A program made the position numbers and the translations under genes. Positions 24,818 to 37,062 of a DNA stretch of 64,000 nucleotides are shown here, piece after piece; the stretch's first letter is position 1; each line of letters begins with the position of its first letter. Under the pieces are notes generated by a model, which worked only from the letters and a program-made list of their open reading frames with translations, did no database searches and was not told the DNA's origin. Source of the DNA: Pseudomonas asplenii (GTDB taxonomy: Bacteria > Pseudomonadota > Gammaproteobacteria > Pseudomonadales > Pseudomonadaceae); assembly GCF_001293465.1 (NCBI RefSeq), contig NZ_JSYZ01000018.1, positions 186,001 to 250,000 on the forward strand, read 5' to 3'.

Positions 24818-26104
24818 ATGGCCTCGAATACGGGCAAGGGCAAGGCGATCTTTCGCGTTGTCAGCGGCAACTTCCTTGAGATGTTCGACTTCATGGTCTA
24901 TGGCTTCTACGCCACGGCCATCGCTAAAACCTTCTTCCCCTCCGACAGCGCCTTCGCTTCCCTGATGCTCTCGCTGGCCACCTTTGGCGCCGGCTTCCTG
25001 ATGCGTCCATTGGGGGCGATTTTCCTCGGTGCCTACATCGACCGCCACGGTCGCCGCCAGGGCCTGATCATCACCCTGGCCCTGATGGCCGCCGGTACGG
25101 TGCTGATCGCCTGCGTACCGGGCTACTCGACCCTCGGCGTCGCCGCTCCCCTGCTGGTGCTGCTGGGCCGCCTGCTGCAAGGCTTTTCCGCGGGCGTGGA
25201 ACTGGGCGGCGTCTCGGTCTACCTGGCCGAGATCTCGACACCGGGCCGCAAGGGCTTCTTCGTCAGTTGGCAGTCCGCCAGCCAACAGGCCGCGGTGGTC
25301 TTCGCCGGCCTGCTGGGCGTGGGCCTGAACCACTGGCTGAGCCCCGAGCAGATGGGGGAATGGGGCTGGCGCGTACCGTTCCTGGTCGGCTGCCTGATCG
25401 TTCCGGCGATCTTCATCATCCGTCGCTCGCTGGAGGAAACGCCCGAATTCCAGGCACGCAAGCATCGCCCAACCCTGTCGGAAGTGATGCGCTCGATCGG
25501 CCAGAACTTCGGCCTGGTGCTGGCAGGCATGGCCATGGTAGTGATGACCACGGTGTCCTTCTACCTGATCACCGCCTACACCCCGACCTTCGGCAAGGCC
25601 GAACTGCACCTGTCGGATTTCGATGCCCTGCTGGTGACCGTGTGCATCGGCCTGTCGAACTTCTTCTGGTTGCCGGTGATGGGCAGCGTTTCCGACAAGA
25701 TCGGCCGCAAGCCACTGCTGCTGGCGGCGACCATCCTGGCCATCCTCACCGCTTACCCGGTGCTGTCCTGGCTGGTGGCCGACCCGAGCTTCAGCCGCCT
25801 GCTGATCGCCGAACTGTGGCTGTCGTTCCTCTACGGTTCGTATAACGGTGCGATGGTGGTGGCCCTGACCGAAATCATGCCGACCGAAGTGCGTACCACC
25901 GGCTTCTCCCTGGCCTACAGCCTGGCGACCGCGACCTTCGGCGGTTTCACGCCGGCGGCCTGCACCTACCTGATCCATGTACTGGACAACAAGGCGGCAC
26001 CGGGCATCTGGCTCAGCGGCGCAGCGGTGCTGGGGCTGATCGCGACGCTGGTACTGTTCCGTGGCAACAAGCATGCGCTGCGCACCGCGCAGACCGCGGC
26101 GTAA
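24818..26104 (+). CDS. Citrate/tricarballylate-type MFS proton symporter (MHS family)
   Basis: 428-aa inner-membrane transporter with 12 TMs, metabolite:H+ symporter family. It starts FRVVSGNFLEMFDFMVYGFYATAIAKTFFP, a pattern characteristic of CitA/TcuC-like carriers. The loop 2-3 motif is DRHGRRQG and the loop 8-9 motif SDKIGRKPLLL; GRLLQGFSAGVELGGVSVYLAE lies in TM5. The likely substrate is citrate or a related tricarboxylate, but this cannot be fixed by eye. It stands alone, 287 bp from the divergent apbE, and is followed by a REPIN and a bidirectional terminator. Confidence 0.85.
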   Translation: MASNTGKGKAIFRVVSGNFLEMFDFMVYGFYATAIAKTFFPSDSAFASLMLSLATFGAGFLMRPLGAIFLGAYIDRHGRRQGLIITLALMAAGTVLIACVPGYSTLGVAAPLLVLLGRLLQGFSAGVELGGVSVYLAEISTPGRKGFFVSWQSASQQAAVVFAGLLGVGLNHWLSPEQMGEWGWRVPFLVGCLIVPAIFIIRRSLEETPEFQARKHRPTLSEVMRSIGQNFGLVLAGMAMVVMTTVSFYLITAYTPTFGKAELHLSDFDALLVTVCIGLSNFFWLPVMGSVSDKIGRKPLLLAATILAILTAYPVLSWLVADPSFSRLLIAELWLSFLYGSYNGAMVVALTEIMPTEVRTTGFSLAYSLATATFGGFTPAACTYLIHVLDNKAAPGIWLSGAAVLGLIATLVLFRGNKHALRTAQTAA

Positions 26105-26116
26105 GATAAGAGAAGC

Positions 26117-26205
26117 TTCGCGGGCAAGCCCTGCTCCTACAGGTTTGGGTCGTACATTGGATTCAGGTACGACTTCGGACTGTAGGAGCAGGGCTTGCCC
26201 GCGAA
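26117..26205. repeat. REPIN, copy 3 (CTG/CAG variant)
   Basis: REP arms at 26117-26140 and 26182-26205 (core GAGCAGGGCTTGCCCGCGAA) enclose a 41-bp loop with a clean inner inverted repeat GTCGTAC / GTACGAC. It lies between the convergent MFS and gap genes. Confidence 0.9.
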
Positions 26206-26242
26206 AGATGTCCTGCAAACCATCCTTGAATGCGCCTCAAAA

Positions 26243-26270
26243 AAAACGCCCCGACAAGTCGGGGCGTTTT
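26243..26270. terminator. Bidirectional rho-independent terminator
   Basis: The stem AAAACGCCCCGAC / GTCGGGGCGTTTT with an AA loop is framed by A and T runs on both sides. It serves gap (ending 14 bp away) and probably also the MFS gene. Confidence 0.9.
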
Positions 26271-26283
26271 CATTTGCAGTCGC

Positions 26284-27732
26284 TTAGCGTGGGAACGCTG
26301 GCGGGTTGACCCCGGCCATGTCTTCCATCACGCGGACCACCTGGCAGCTGTAACCGAATTCGTTGTCGTACCAGACGTACAGAACAACACGGTTGTCGTT
26401 GCAGATGGTCGCTTCGGCGTCGACCACACCGGCGTGGCGCGAACCGACGAAGTCGGTGGAAACCACTTCCTGCGAGTTCACGAAGTCGATCTGCTTGTGC
26501 AGGTCCGAGTGCAGCGCCATGTAGCGCAGGTACTCGTTGATCTCTTCGCGAGTGGTGGCGGTACCCAGGTTCAGGTTCAGGATCGCCATCGACACGTTCG
26601 GCGTCGGAACGCGGATCGCGTTACCGGTCAGCTTGCCGGCCAGCTCAGGCAGGGCCTTGGCGGCAGCGGTGGCAGCGCCGGTTTCGGTGATGACCATGTT
26701 CAGCGCGGCGCTGCGGCCACGGCGATCGCCCTTGTGGAAGTTGTCGATCAGGTTCTGGTCGTTGGTGTACGAGTGAACGGTTTCAACGTGACCGTTGACG
26801 ATACCGAACTTGTCGTTGACCGCCTTCAGTACCGGAACGATGGCGTTGGTGGTGCAGGACGCCGCCGAAACGATCTTGTCCTCGGCCGTGATCTCGGCAT
26901 GGTTGATACCATGCACGATGTTCTTCAGCTTGCCCTTGCCCGGCGCGGTCAGGACCACGCGGTCGATACCCGGGCAGGCCAGGTGCTGGCCCAGGCCGTC
27001 GGCGTCACGCCATACACCGGTGTTGTCCACCAGCAGGGCGTCCTTGATGCCGTACTGGGTGTAGTCCACCTCGGTCGGGTTCTTCGCGTAGATAACCTGG
27101 ATCAGGTTGCCGTTGGCGGTGATGGTGTTGTTTTCCTCGTCGATGACGATGGTGCCGTTGAACGAACCATGCACCGAGTCACGACGCAGCAGGCTGGCGC
27201 GCTTGGTCAGGTCGTTGTTGGCACCCTTGCGTACGACGATGGCACGCAGGCGCAGGCCGTCGCCGCCACCGGTCTTCTCGATCAGGATACGGGCCAGCAG
27301 GCGACCGATACGACCGAAGCCGTACAGCACCACGTCGGTACCCTTGCGGGCGGCCGCGTTCTGCTGGCCAACCACGTCGGCCAGTTCTTCACGGACGAAC
27401 TGCTCGGCGCTACGGCCGTTGCCTTGTTCCTTGAATTTCACCGCCAGCTTGCCCAGGTCCACCGAAGCGGCGCCCAGCTTGAGCTCGCTCATGGCCTTGA
27501 GCAGCGGGAAAGTCTCGTGGACGGACAGTTCGGCATCGTCGCTCTGACGATGACGAGCAAAGCGGTGAGCCTTGAGAATCGCGATGACAGACTGGTTGAT
27601 CAGGCTGCGGCCATAGATCGAGCTCACCACATTGTTGTTGCGGTAGAGCTGACCGATCAGCGGAATCATCGCTTCTGCAAGTGCTTCACGATCAATCCAC
27701 TCACCAAGACACTGGTCGGGCTTCTGAGTCAC
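26284..27732 (-). CDS. gap: Glyceraldehyde-3-phosphate dehydrogenase with N-terminal extension
   Basis: Oxidises glyceraldehyde-3-phosphate to 1,3-bisphosphoglycerate or runs in reverse for gluconeogenesis. The GapDH core occupies about residues 125-482: VLYGFGRIGRLLARIL (NAD(P) fold), SAASCTTNAIVPV (catalytic Cys), and VWYDNEFGYSCQVVRVMEDM at the C-terminus. About 120 N-terminal residues (LGEWIDREALAEAMIPLIG...) precede the core, as in the long Pseudomonas Gap at PA3001. The GTG at 27730-27732 (MTQKPDQCLGEWID) has GGAAGG 5 bp upstream and is preferred; an ATG at 27745-27747 would add MWKVP but has no ribosome-binding site. Divergent from mfd. Confidence 0.93.
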   Translation of the reverse strand: MTQKPDQCLGEWIDREALAEAMIPLIGQLYRNNNVVSSIYGRSLINQSVIAILKAHRFARHRQSDDAELSVHETFPLLKAMSELKLGAASVDLGKLAVKFKEQGNGRSAEQFVREELADVVGQQNAAARKGTDVVLYGFGRIGRLLARILIEKTGGGDGLRLRAIVVRKGANNDLTKRASLLRRDSVHGSFNGTIVIDEENNTITANGNLIQVIYAKNPTEVDYTQYGIKDALLVDNTGVWRDADGLGQHLACPGIDRVVLTAPGKGKLKNIVHGINHAEITAEDKIVSAASCTTNAIVPVLKAVNDKFGIVNGHVETVHSYTNDQNLIDNFHKGDRRGRSAALNMVITETGAATAAAKALPELAGKLTGNAIRVPTPNVSMAILNLNLGTATTREEINEYLRYMALHSDLHKQIDFVNSQEVVSTDFVGSRHAGVVDAEATICNDNRVVLYVWYDNEFGYSCQVVRVMEDMAGVNPPAFPR

Positions 27733-27747
27733 GGGAACCTTCCACAT

Positions 27748-28098
27748 GTAGGGGCTTAAAAAAGGGGCTACATTATGCCGCCGAGTCGCTCTGCGAGCAA
27801 TGCGCGACTGTCGCCCTTCGTCACACAAAATTCCCTCGAAAAAATCACGACCCTCACGCAGGCCAGTAAACACGCGGCTTTCAGAGCGCCCTATTTTGGG
27901 GCGAAGGACATGGCTTGTCTGTAACCCTCCGAAACACAGCGGCAATACCGCACTACATATTCAGGAAAAAACCACCTTTTTTTGTCATAGCCACTACATT
28001 TTCCTCGCCACGCAATAGACACAGTCTGCGACTGACAGGCGGCACCCGGGGCCGTTACAATTGATGAATTTGCCGCAACGCTTGGAGCTCAACCTTCC
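27748..28098. other. Divergent gap-mfd intergenic region with mfd promoter
   Basis: 351 bp of relatively AT-rich DNA without a supported gene. A sigma70-like promoter for mfd is visible: CTGACA at 28032-28037, 18-bp spacer, TACAAT at 28056-28061, which predicts a start near 28068 and a leader of about 30 nt. I could not identify a convincing gap promoter or operator; catabolite-type operators may be hidden here. Confidence 0.5.
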
Positions 28099-31000
28099 GT
28101 GCCCGTTCTGCGTCTACCGCTACTGCCTGCCGCGACAGGCAAACAACACTGGGGCAACCTCCCCGGTGCCGCCCTGAGCCTGGCCATTGCCGAGGCTGCC
28201 AGCGCCGCCGGGCGCTTCACCCTGCTCCTGACCGCCGACAGCCAGAGCGCCGAACGGCTGGAGCAGGAGCTGAGTTTCTTCGCCCCCGATCTGCCGGTGC
28301 TGCATTTCCCGGACTGGGAAACCCTGCCCTACGACCTGTTCTCGCCGCACCAGGACATCATCTCCCAGCGTATCGCCAGCCTCTACCGGCTGCCGGAACT
28401 GGAGCATGGCGTGCTGGTGGTGCCGATCACCACCGCCCTGCACCGCCTGGCGCCGACCAAATTCCTGCTCGGCAGCAGCCTGGTGCTGGATGTCGGCCAG
28501 AAGCTGGACGTGGAGCAGATGCGCACCCGCCTGGAGGCGGCCGGCTACCGCTGCGTCGACACCGTCTACGAACACGGCGAATTCGCCGTGCGCGGCGCCC
28601 TGGTCGACCTGTTCCCGATGGGCAGCAAACTGCCCTATCGCATCGACCTGTTCGATGACGAGATCGAGACGCTGCGCACCTTCGACCCGGAAAACCAGCG
28701 CTCCATCGACAAGGTCGATTCGGTACGCCTGCTGCCGGCCAAGGAATTCCCGCTGCAGAAGGAAGCACTGATCCGCTTCAAGGCGCGCTTTCGCGAACGC
28801 TTCGACGTCGACTTCCGCCGCTGCTCGATCTTCCAGGACCTCAACAGCGGGATCACCCCCGCCGGCATCGAGTACTACCTGCCGCTGTTCTTCGAGGAAA
28901 CCTCGACGCTGTTCGACTATCTGCCCCAGGACACCCAGGTATTCTCCCTGCCGGGCATCGAGCAGGCCGCGGAGAACTTCTGGAACGACGTGCGCAACCG
29001 CTACGAGGAACGCCGTATCGACCCGACCCGGCCACTGCTGCCGCCGGCCGAACTGTTCCTGCCGGTGGAAGACTGCTTCGCCCGCCTGAAGAGCTGGCCA
29101 CGGGTCGTCGCCAGCCAGCAGGACGTGGAAACCGGTGTCGGCCGCGAGCGCTTCGCCGCCCGCGAGCTGCCGAACCTGGCGATCGAAGCCAAGGCCAACC
29201 AGCCGCTGGCGGCGCTCTCCGGCTTCCTCGAGCAGTTCCCCGGCCGCGTGTTGTTCACCGCCGAATCCGCCGGTCGCCGGGAAGTCCTGCTGGAACTGCT
29301 CGAACGCCTCAAGCTGCGGCCGAAAACCGTCGACAGCTGGCCGGAATTCGCCGCCGGCAAGGAACGCCTGGCGATCACCATCGCCCCGCTGGACGAGGGC
29401 CTGGTCCTCGACGACCCGGCCCTGGCCCTGATCGCCGAAAGCCCGCTGTTCGGCCAGCGCGTGATGCAGCGCCGCCGCCGGGAAAAACGCGCCGACGCCA
29501 ACAACGACGCGGTGATCAAGAACCTCACCGAACTGCGCGAAGGCGCACCGGTGGTGCACATCGACCATGGCGTCGGCCGCTATCTGGGGCTGGCGACCCT
29601 GGAAATCGAAAACCAGGCCGCCGAATTCCTCACCCTGGAGTACGCCGAGGGCGCCAAACTCTACGTGCCGGTGGCCAACCTGCACCTGATCGCCCGCTAT
29701 ACCGGCAGCGACGATGCCCTCGCCCCGCTGCACCGCCTGGGCTCGGAAACCTGGCAGAAAGCCAAGCGCAAGGCCGCCGAACAGGTTCGCGACGTGGCGG
29801 CCGAACTGCTCGACATCTATGCCCGCCGTGCCGCCCGCGAAGGCTATGCGTTCAACGATCCGAAGGCCGACTATGCGACCTTCAGCGCCGGTTTCCCGTT
29901 CGAAGAGACGCCGGACCAGCAGAGCGCCATCGAGGCGGTACGCGCCGACATGCTGGCGGCCAAGCCGATGGATCGTCTGGTCTGCGGCGACGTCGGCTTC
30001 GGCAAGACCGAAGTGGCCATGCGCGCGGCGTTCATCGCCGTGCACGGCGGCAGGCAGGTGGCTATCCTGGTGCCGACCACCCTGCTCGCCCAGCAGCATT
30101 ACAACAGCTTCCGCGACCGCTTCGCCGACTGGCCGGTGACCGTCGAGGTGATGAGCCGCTTCAAGTCCGCCAAGGAAGTCAGCGCTGCCGTCGCCGACCT
30201 CGCCGAAGGCAAGATCGACATCGTCATCGGCACCCACAAGCTGTTGCAGGACGACGTGAAGATCAAGAACCTCGGCCTGGTGATCATCGACGAGGAGCAC
30301 CGTTTCGGCGTACGCCAGAAGGAACAGCTCAAGGCCCTGCGCAGCGAGGTCGACATCCTCACCCTGACCGCCACGCCGATTCCGCGCACGCTGAACATGG
30401 CCGTGTCGGGCATGCGCGACCTGTCGATCATCGCCACGCCGCCGGCGCGCCGGCTGTCGGTGCGCACCTTCGTCATGGAGCAGAACAAGAGCACGGTCAA
30501 GGAAGCGCTGCTGCGCGAGCTGCTGCGCGGCGGCCAGGTCTACTACCTGCACAACGACGTGAAGACCATCGAGAAGTGCGCCGCCGACCTCGCCGAGCTG
30601 GTGCCGGAAGCGCGCATCGGCATCGGCCACGGGCAGATGCGCGAGCGCGAACTCGAACAGGTGATGAGCGACTTCTACCACAAGCGCTTCAACGTGCTGA
30701 TCGCCTCGACCATCATCGAGACCGGTATCGACGTGCCGAGCGCCAACACCATCATCATCGAACGGGCCGACAAGTTCGGCCTGGCCCAGTTGCACCAGTT
30801 GCGCGGCCGGGTCGGACGCAGCCACCACCAGGCCTATGCCTACCTGCTGACGCCGGGTCGCCAGCAGATCACCGCCGACGCGGAGAAGCGCCTGGAGGCG
30901 ATCGCCAACACCCAGGACCTGGGGGCCGGCTTCGTCCTCGCCACCAACGACCTGGAAATCCGCGGCGCCGGCGAACTGCTGGGCGACGGCCAGAGCGGGC

Positions 31001-31548
31001 AGATCCAGGCGGTGGGTTTCACGCTGTACATGGAAATGCTCGAGCGCGCGGTGAAGGCCATCCGCAAGGGCGAACAGCCGAACCTCGACCAGCCGCTCGG
31101 TGGCGGCCCGGAGATCAACCTGCGCCTGCCGGCGCTGATCCCCGAGGACTACCTGCCGGATGTGCACGCGCGCCTGATCCTCTACAAGCGCATCGCCTCG
31201 GCGACCGACGAGGAGGGCCTCAAGGACCTGCAGGTGGAGATGATCGACCGCTTCGGCCTGTTGCCCGAGCCCACCAAGAACCTGGTGCGCCTGACCCTGC
31301 TCAAGCTGCAAGCCGAGCAACTGGGGATCAGGAAGATCGATGGCGGCCCGCAAGGCGGACGCATCGAGTTCACCGCGGACACACCGGTCGATCCGCTGGC
31401 ACTGATCAAGCTGATCCAGGGGCAACCCAACCGTTACAAATTCGAAGGCGCCACGATCTTCAGGTTCATGGTGCCGATGGAGCGTGCGGAAGACCGCTTT
31501 AATACACTGGAGGCGCTGTTCGAGCGCCTCACCCCGAAATCTGCCTGA
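28099..31548 (+). CDS. mfd: Transcription-repair coupling factor
   Basis: 1149-aa superfamily 2 translocase. It removes RNA polymerase stalled at DNA lesions and recruits UvrA. Domain order: UvrB-like N-terminal module (about 1-340), the polymerase-interacting CarD-like domain (VVHIDHGVGRYLGLATLEIEN, about 475-545), the RecG-like motor with Walker A GDVGFGKTEVAMRAAF and box II IIDEEHRFGVRQKEQ, the motif VI region QLRGRVGRSHHQAYAYLL, and the C-terminal TRCF domain. The start is a GTG with GGAG about 11 bp upstream. csiV follows 12 bp after the stop, probably co-transcribed. Confidence 0.97.
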   Translation: MPVLRLPLLPAATGKQHWGNLPGAALSLAIAEAASAAGRFTLLLTADSQSAERLEQELSFFAPDLPVLHFPDWETLPYDLFSPHQDIISQRIASLYRLPELEHGVLVVPITTALHRLAPTKFLLGSSLVLDVGQKLDVEQMRTRLEAAGYRCVDTVYEHGEFAVRGALVDLFPMGSKLPYRIDLFDDEIETLRTFDPENQRSIDKVDSVRLLPAKEFPLQKEALIRFKARFRERFDVDFRRCSIFQDLNSGITPAGIEYYLPLFFEETSTLFDYLPQDTQVFSLPGIEQAAENFWNDVRNRYEERRIDPTRPLLPPAELFLPVEDCFARLKSWPRVVASQQDVETGVGRERFAARELPNLAIEAKANQPLAALSGFLEQFPGRVLFTAESAGRREVLLELLERLKLRPKTVDSWPEFAAGKERLAITIAPLDEGLVLDDPALALIAESPLFGQRVMQRRRREKRADANNDAVIKNLTELREGAPVVHIDHGVGRYLGLATLEIENQAAEFLTLEYAEGAKLYVPVANLHLIARYTGSDDALAPLHRLGSETWQKAKRKAAEQVRDVAAELLDIYARRAAREGYAFNDPKADYATFSAGFPFEETPDQQSAIEAVRADMLAAKPMDRLVCGDVGFGKTEVAMRAAFIAVHGGRQVAILVPTTLLAQQHYNSFRDRFADWPVTVEVMSRFKSAKEVSAAVADLAEGKIDIVIGTHKLLQDDVKIKNLGLVIIDEEHRFGVRQKEQLKALRSEVDILTLTATPIPRTLNMAVSGMRDLSIIATPPARRLSVRTFVMEQNKSTVKEALLRELLRGGQVYYLHNDVKTIEKCAADLAELVPEARIGIGHGQMRERELEQVMSDFYHKRFNVLIASTIIETGIDVPSANTIIIERADKFGLAQLHQLRGRVGRSHHQAYAYLLTPGRQQITADAEKRLEAIANTQDLGAGFVLATNDLEIRGAGELLGDGQSGQIQAVGFTLYMEMLERAVKAIRKGEQPNLDQPLGGGPEINLRLPALIPEDYLPDVHARLILYKRIASATDEEGLKDLQVEMIDRFGLLPEPTKNLVRLTLLKLQAEQLGIRKIDGGPQGGRIEFTADTPVDPLALIKLIQGQPNRYKFEGATIFRFMVPMERAEDRFNTLEALFERLTPKSA

Positions 31549-31560
31549 TAAGGACGCCGT

Positions 31561-32127
31561 ATGCGCCTGATCCCATCGCTGGCCGTGTTGTTGGCCCTGC
31601 TCACCCCGGCCGCCTTCGCCGACGAGCCGTACCAGGTCGAAATGATCCTGGTACGGCAGAACCTCGAACAACCCTTCCAGAGCCAGCCGGCACCGGAAGA
31701 CTGGGCGCGGGGGGCGAAAGCCATCACCGCCAGTGACGAGCGCACCCCCAGCCTGAACGACATGGCGGCCAAGCTCAGCGCCAGCGGCAACTACGAGGTG
31801 CTGCTGCACAAGGCCTGGCAACAGAACCTCGGCGACCAGCCGAGCGTCGTGTCGATCACCGCAGGCCAGGAGCAGTTCGGCCAGTTCCCGGTGGAAGGCA
31901 CCCTGAGCCTGACCCTCAAGCGCTTCACCGAGGTGCAGGCGCAGTTCTGGGTCAACGGCTTCGACAGCAACGGCGTGGTCAATGCCAGCGAACGCCTGAA
32001 CCAGACCAGCCAGACCAAGAACGGCCAGCTCAATTTCCTCGACGCCGGCCACCTCGGCCTGCTGCTCAAGGTGACCTCGCTGAACGCCTCACGCCGCGAA
32101 GCGCCGTCCCAGAACCTCGACCAGTGA
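31561..32127 (+). CDS. CsiV-family periplasmic protein
   Basis: 188-aa exported protein: signal peptide MRLIPSLAVLLALLTPAAFA, then a mature domain beginning DEPYQVEMILVRQNL. The CsiV family starts its mature part this way and ends with sequence like LNFLDAGHLGLLLKVTSL. In Vibrio cholerae CsiV is a peptidoglycan-binding protein needed for cell-wall synthesis under D-amino-acid stress; the function in Pseudomonas is not established. It follows mfd by 12 bp, as at PA3002-3003. Confidence 0.85.
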   Translation: MRLIPSLAVLLALLTPAAFADEPYQVEMILVRQNLEQPFQSQPAPEDWARGAKAITASDERTPSLNDMAAKLSASGNYEVLLHKAWQQNLGDQPSVVSITAGQEQFGQFPVEGTLSLTLKRFTEVQAQFWVNGFDSNGVVNASERLNQTSQTKNGQLNFLDAGHLGLLLKVTSLNASRREAPSQNLDQ

Positions 32128-32134
32128 CCGTCCT

Positions 32135-34837
<2,703 letters not shown>

Positions 34838-34851
34838 CGTCCTTTAAAAGC

Positions 34852-34941
34852 TTCGCGGGCAAGCCCGGCTCCTACAGATTCGTGCCCTACACCTATCCGA
34901 TGTACGACACATACCCTGTAGGAGCCGGGCTTGCCCGCGAA
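34852..34941. repeat. REPIN, copy 4 (CCG/CGG variant)
   Basis: REP arms at 34852-34875 and 34918-34941 (core GAGCCGGGCTTGCCCGCGAA) enclose a 42-bp loop ending in TGTACGACAC. It lies between the convergent SNF2 and nagZ genes. Confidence 0.9.
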
Positions 34942-34964
34942 TGGCCCCTCGACTATGACGCCAC

Positions 34965-35975
34965 TCAATCGATGAGCTGAGCCTCGCGCAGCGCCCCAAG
35001 CGCCTCCAGCCACCGCGGTTCCTGGCGATAATCGGTCCGCGCAAACCCCTGTCCACGCATCCGCGCAATCCGCGACGATGGCGTCACCTTAAGACGCTGC
35101 GCCGCGCTCAGGGCCAGCTCCGCCGCCGCCCGGTCATTGCACACCAGCCCCATGTCGCAGCCAGCCGACAAGGCCGCCTCGATACGGCTCGCCGCATCCC
35201 CCACCACATGGGCACCGGCCATGGACAGGTCGTCACTGAAGATCACCCCGTCGAACTTCAGCTCACCGCGCAGAATCTCCTGCAACCAGCGCCGCGAGAA
35301 ACCGGCGGGTTGCGCATCGACCTGTGGATAGATCACATGGGCCGGCATCACCGCGGCCAGTTGCTGGCCCAGGCGGGCGAAAGGCACCAGGTCACGGGCG
35401 CGAATGGTCTCCAGGCTGCGCTCGTCGACCGGAATCGCCACATGGGAATCCGCCTCGGCCCAACCGTGCCCGGGGAAATGCTTGCCGGTCGCCGCCATGC
35501 CGGCTGCCTTCATCCCGCGAATGAACGCCCCGGCGAGTTGGGCCGCACGCTCGGGATCGCCCTCGAAGGAACGGCTGCCGACCACCGCACTGCGCTGATG
35601 ATCCAGGTCGAGCACCGGGGCAAAACTCAGATCGAGCCCAACCGCCAGCACCTCCGTCGCCATCAGCCAGCCACAGTGCTCGGCCAGGCGCTCGGCATTC
35701 GGGTTATCGGCAATCGCCCGCATCGCCGGCAGGCGCACGAAGCCCTGGCGCAAACGCTGCACCCGCCCACCCTCCTGGTCGACGGCGAGCAGCAGGTCCG
35801 GGCGAATCGCGCGGATCGCCGTGCTCAGCTCACGAACCTGGCGCGGGCTCTCGATGTTGCGCGCGAAAATGATCAGCCCGCCCACTTGCGGCTGGCGCAA
35901 CAACTGGCGATCTTCGGCCGTCAGCCAGGTGCCGGCGATATCGACCATCAGGGAGCCTTGCAGGGCAGTACTCAT
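34965..35975 (-). CDS. nagZ: Beta-N-acetylhexosaminidase, cytoplasmic
   Basis: Family 3 glycosidase that removes GlcNAc from 1,6-anhydroMurNAc-peptides in peptidoglycan recycling; its product feeds AmpR-controlled beta-lactamase signalling. At 336 aa it is normal length. Motifs are KHFPGHGWAEADSHVAIP (substrate and flexible-loop catalytic Asp/His pair) and GVIFSDDLSMAGA (nucleophile Asp). It has no signal peptide and is cytoplasmic. It precedes lexA-psrA as at PA3005. Confidence 0.95.
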   Translation of the reverse strand: MSTALQGSLMVDIAGTWLTAEDRQLLRQPQVGGLIIFARNIESPRQVRELSTAIRAIRPDLLLAVDQEGGRVQRLRQGFVRLPAMRAIADNPNAERLAEHCGWLMATEVLAVGLDLSFAPVLDLDHQRSAVVGSRSFEGDPERAAQLAGAFIRGMKAAGMAATGKHFPGHGWAEADSHVAIPVDERSLETIRARDLVPFARLGQQLAAVMPAHVIYPQVDAQPAGFSRRWLQEILRGELKFDGVIFSDDLSMAGAHVVGDAASRIEAALSAGCDMGLVCNDRAAAELALSAAQRLKVTPSSRIARMRGQGFARTDYRQEPRWLEALGALREAQLID

Positions 35976-36129
35976 AGGAAATCCTTGTGAAGAAAAGCCA
36001 GGCGCGTGAACGCCCTGCCGCGGAGGGCATCCGGCAGATGAACGGGAAAAAGGAAAAGAGGGGGAGGAAAGGAATCGCGCATGGGCGGCAAGCTTAGCCG
36101 ATCAAGGCCAGCGCGCCCACCCGAATGCG

Positions 36130-36837
36130 TCAGGCCTTGACGACAGGTGCCGCCGACTTGCTGCGTGGACGCAATTGTGCCGCAGCCATGGCCTCGTCGG
36201 TCACGCCGCTGTCGGCACGCATGCCGGCCGCCAGAAAGGGCACCATCAGGCGCATCACCGTCTCGATCGAGGTGTTGACGCCGAAGTCGGTCTCGGCGAT
36301 CGCCCGCAACGCCTTGATCCCGGACATGCTGAAGGCGGCCGCACCGAGCATGAAGTGCACGCGCCAGAACAGCTCGATCGGTGGAATACGAGGGGCCGCT
36401 TCATTGACCAGCAGCATGTAGCGGCGAAACACCTTGCCGTACATGTCTTCCAGGTAACGTCGCAGGTGCCCCTGGCTCTGGCTGAAGGCCAGGCCCAGCA
36501 GGCGCATGAAGATCGACAGGTCGTTACCGCTGCGCGGCTGAACCACCAGGGCCTGTTCAACGAGGATTTCCAGCAGTTCTTCCAGGGTCGGCTTGACCTC
36601 CGGCTTGGCCTGGCGGCGCTCCAGCTCGCGATCGAGGCTGACACAGAACGGCCCGAGGAAACGCGAGAAGACCGCCTGGATCAGGGCCTTTTTCGAGCCG
36701 AAATGGTAGTTCACCGCCGCCAGGTTGACCCCTGCCTTGCTGGTGATCAATCGCAACGAGGTCTCGGCGAAACCTTTTTCCGCGAACAATTGCTCGGCAG
36801 CATCGAGAATGCGTTCAACGGTTTCCGACTGGGCCAT
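36130..36837 (-). CDS. psrA: TetR-family regulator PsrA
   Basis: 235-aa TetR repressor/activator. The N-terminal helix-turn-helix spans about 5-50 (ILDAAEQLFAEKGFAETSLR, VNLAAVNYHFGSKKALI), followed by a ligand-binding C-terminal domain. Position between nagZ and lexA and the sequence start MAQSETVERIL identify it as PsrA, which in Pseudomonas senses long-chain fatty acids, represses itself and fadBA-type beta-oxidation genes, and activates rpoS. A perfect PsrA box lies 29-42 bp upstream of its start. The ATG at 36835-36837 is chosen; the upstream in-frame GTG would put six residues before the conserved start. Confidence 0.92.
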   Translation of the reverse strand: MAQSETVERILDAAEQLFAEKGFAETSLRLITSKAGVNLAAVNYHFGSKKALIQAVFSRFLGPFCVSLDRELERRQAKPEVKPTLEELLEILVEQALVVQPRSGNDLSIFMRLLGLAFSQSQGHLRRYLEDMYGKVFRRYMLLVNEAAPRIPPIELFWRVHFMLGAAAFSMSGIKALRAIAETDFGVNTSIETVMRLMVPFLAAGMRADSGVTDEAMAAAQLRPRSKSAAPVVKA

Positions 36838-36865
36838 GGCTACTCCGCCTGACAAACACTTGTTT

Positions 36866-36879
36866 GAAACATACGTTTC
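36866..36879. promoter_or_regulatory. PsrA box (autoregulatory)
   Basis: GAAACATACGTTTC is a 14-bp inverted repeat that fits the PsrA consensus G/CAAAC-N2-4-GTTTG/C exactly with a 4-bp spacer. It lies just upstream of psrA. Confidence 0.85.
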
Positions 36880-37043
36880 AGCCCACGGAATGTCAAGTCT
36901 GCCGGTCCATTTCCGGCCAGTCAGTCAGGTATTAAATCATAGAACCGGCCACCTGTAGCAGCACGCTCACGATGGCGGCCGACACCCTCCCCGACAACCG
37001 TCCGGCGGCCACCGTGAAAAGGAGGATTGCCAAGCGCCTCCCA

Positions 37044-37059
37044 CTGTATATAATTCCAG
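37044..37059 (+). promoter_or_regulatory. SOS (LexA) box 1
   Basis: CTGTATATAATTCCAG carries the invariant CTG-N10-CAG ends of a LexA operator and lies 30-45 bp upstream of lexA. Confidence 0.85.
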
Positions 37060-37062
37060 TCA

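Noticed and set aside
28120..32052. Open frame of 1310 codons on the minus strand
   Set aside because: It is fully antisense to mfd and csiV and arises from the GC-rich codon pattern; its composition (Gln, Gly, His, Val rich, low complexity) is that of a shadow frame.
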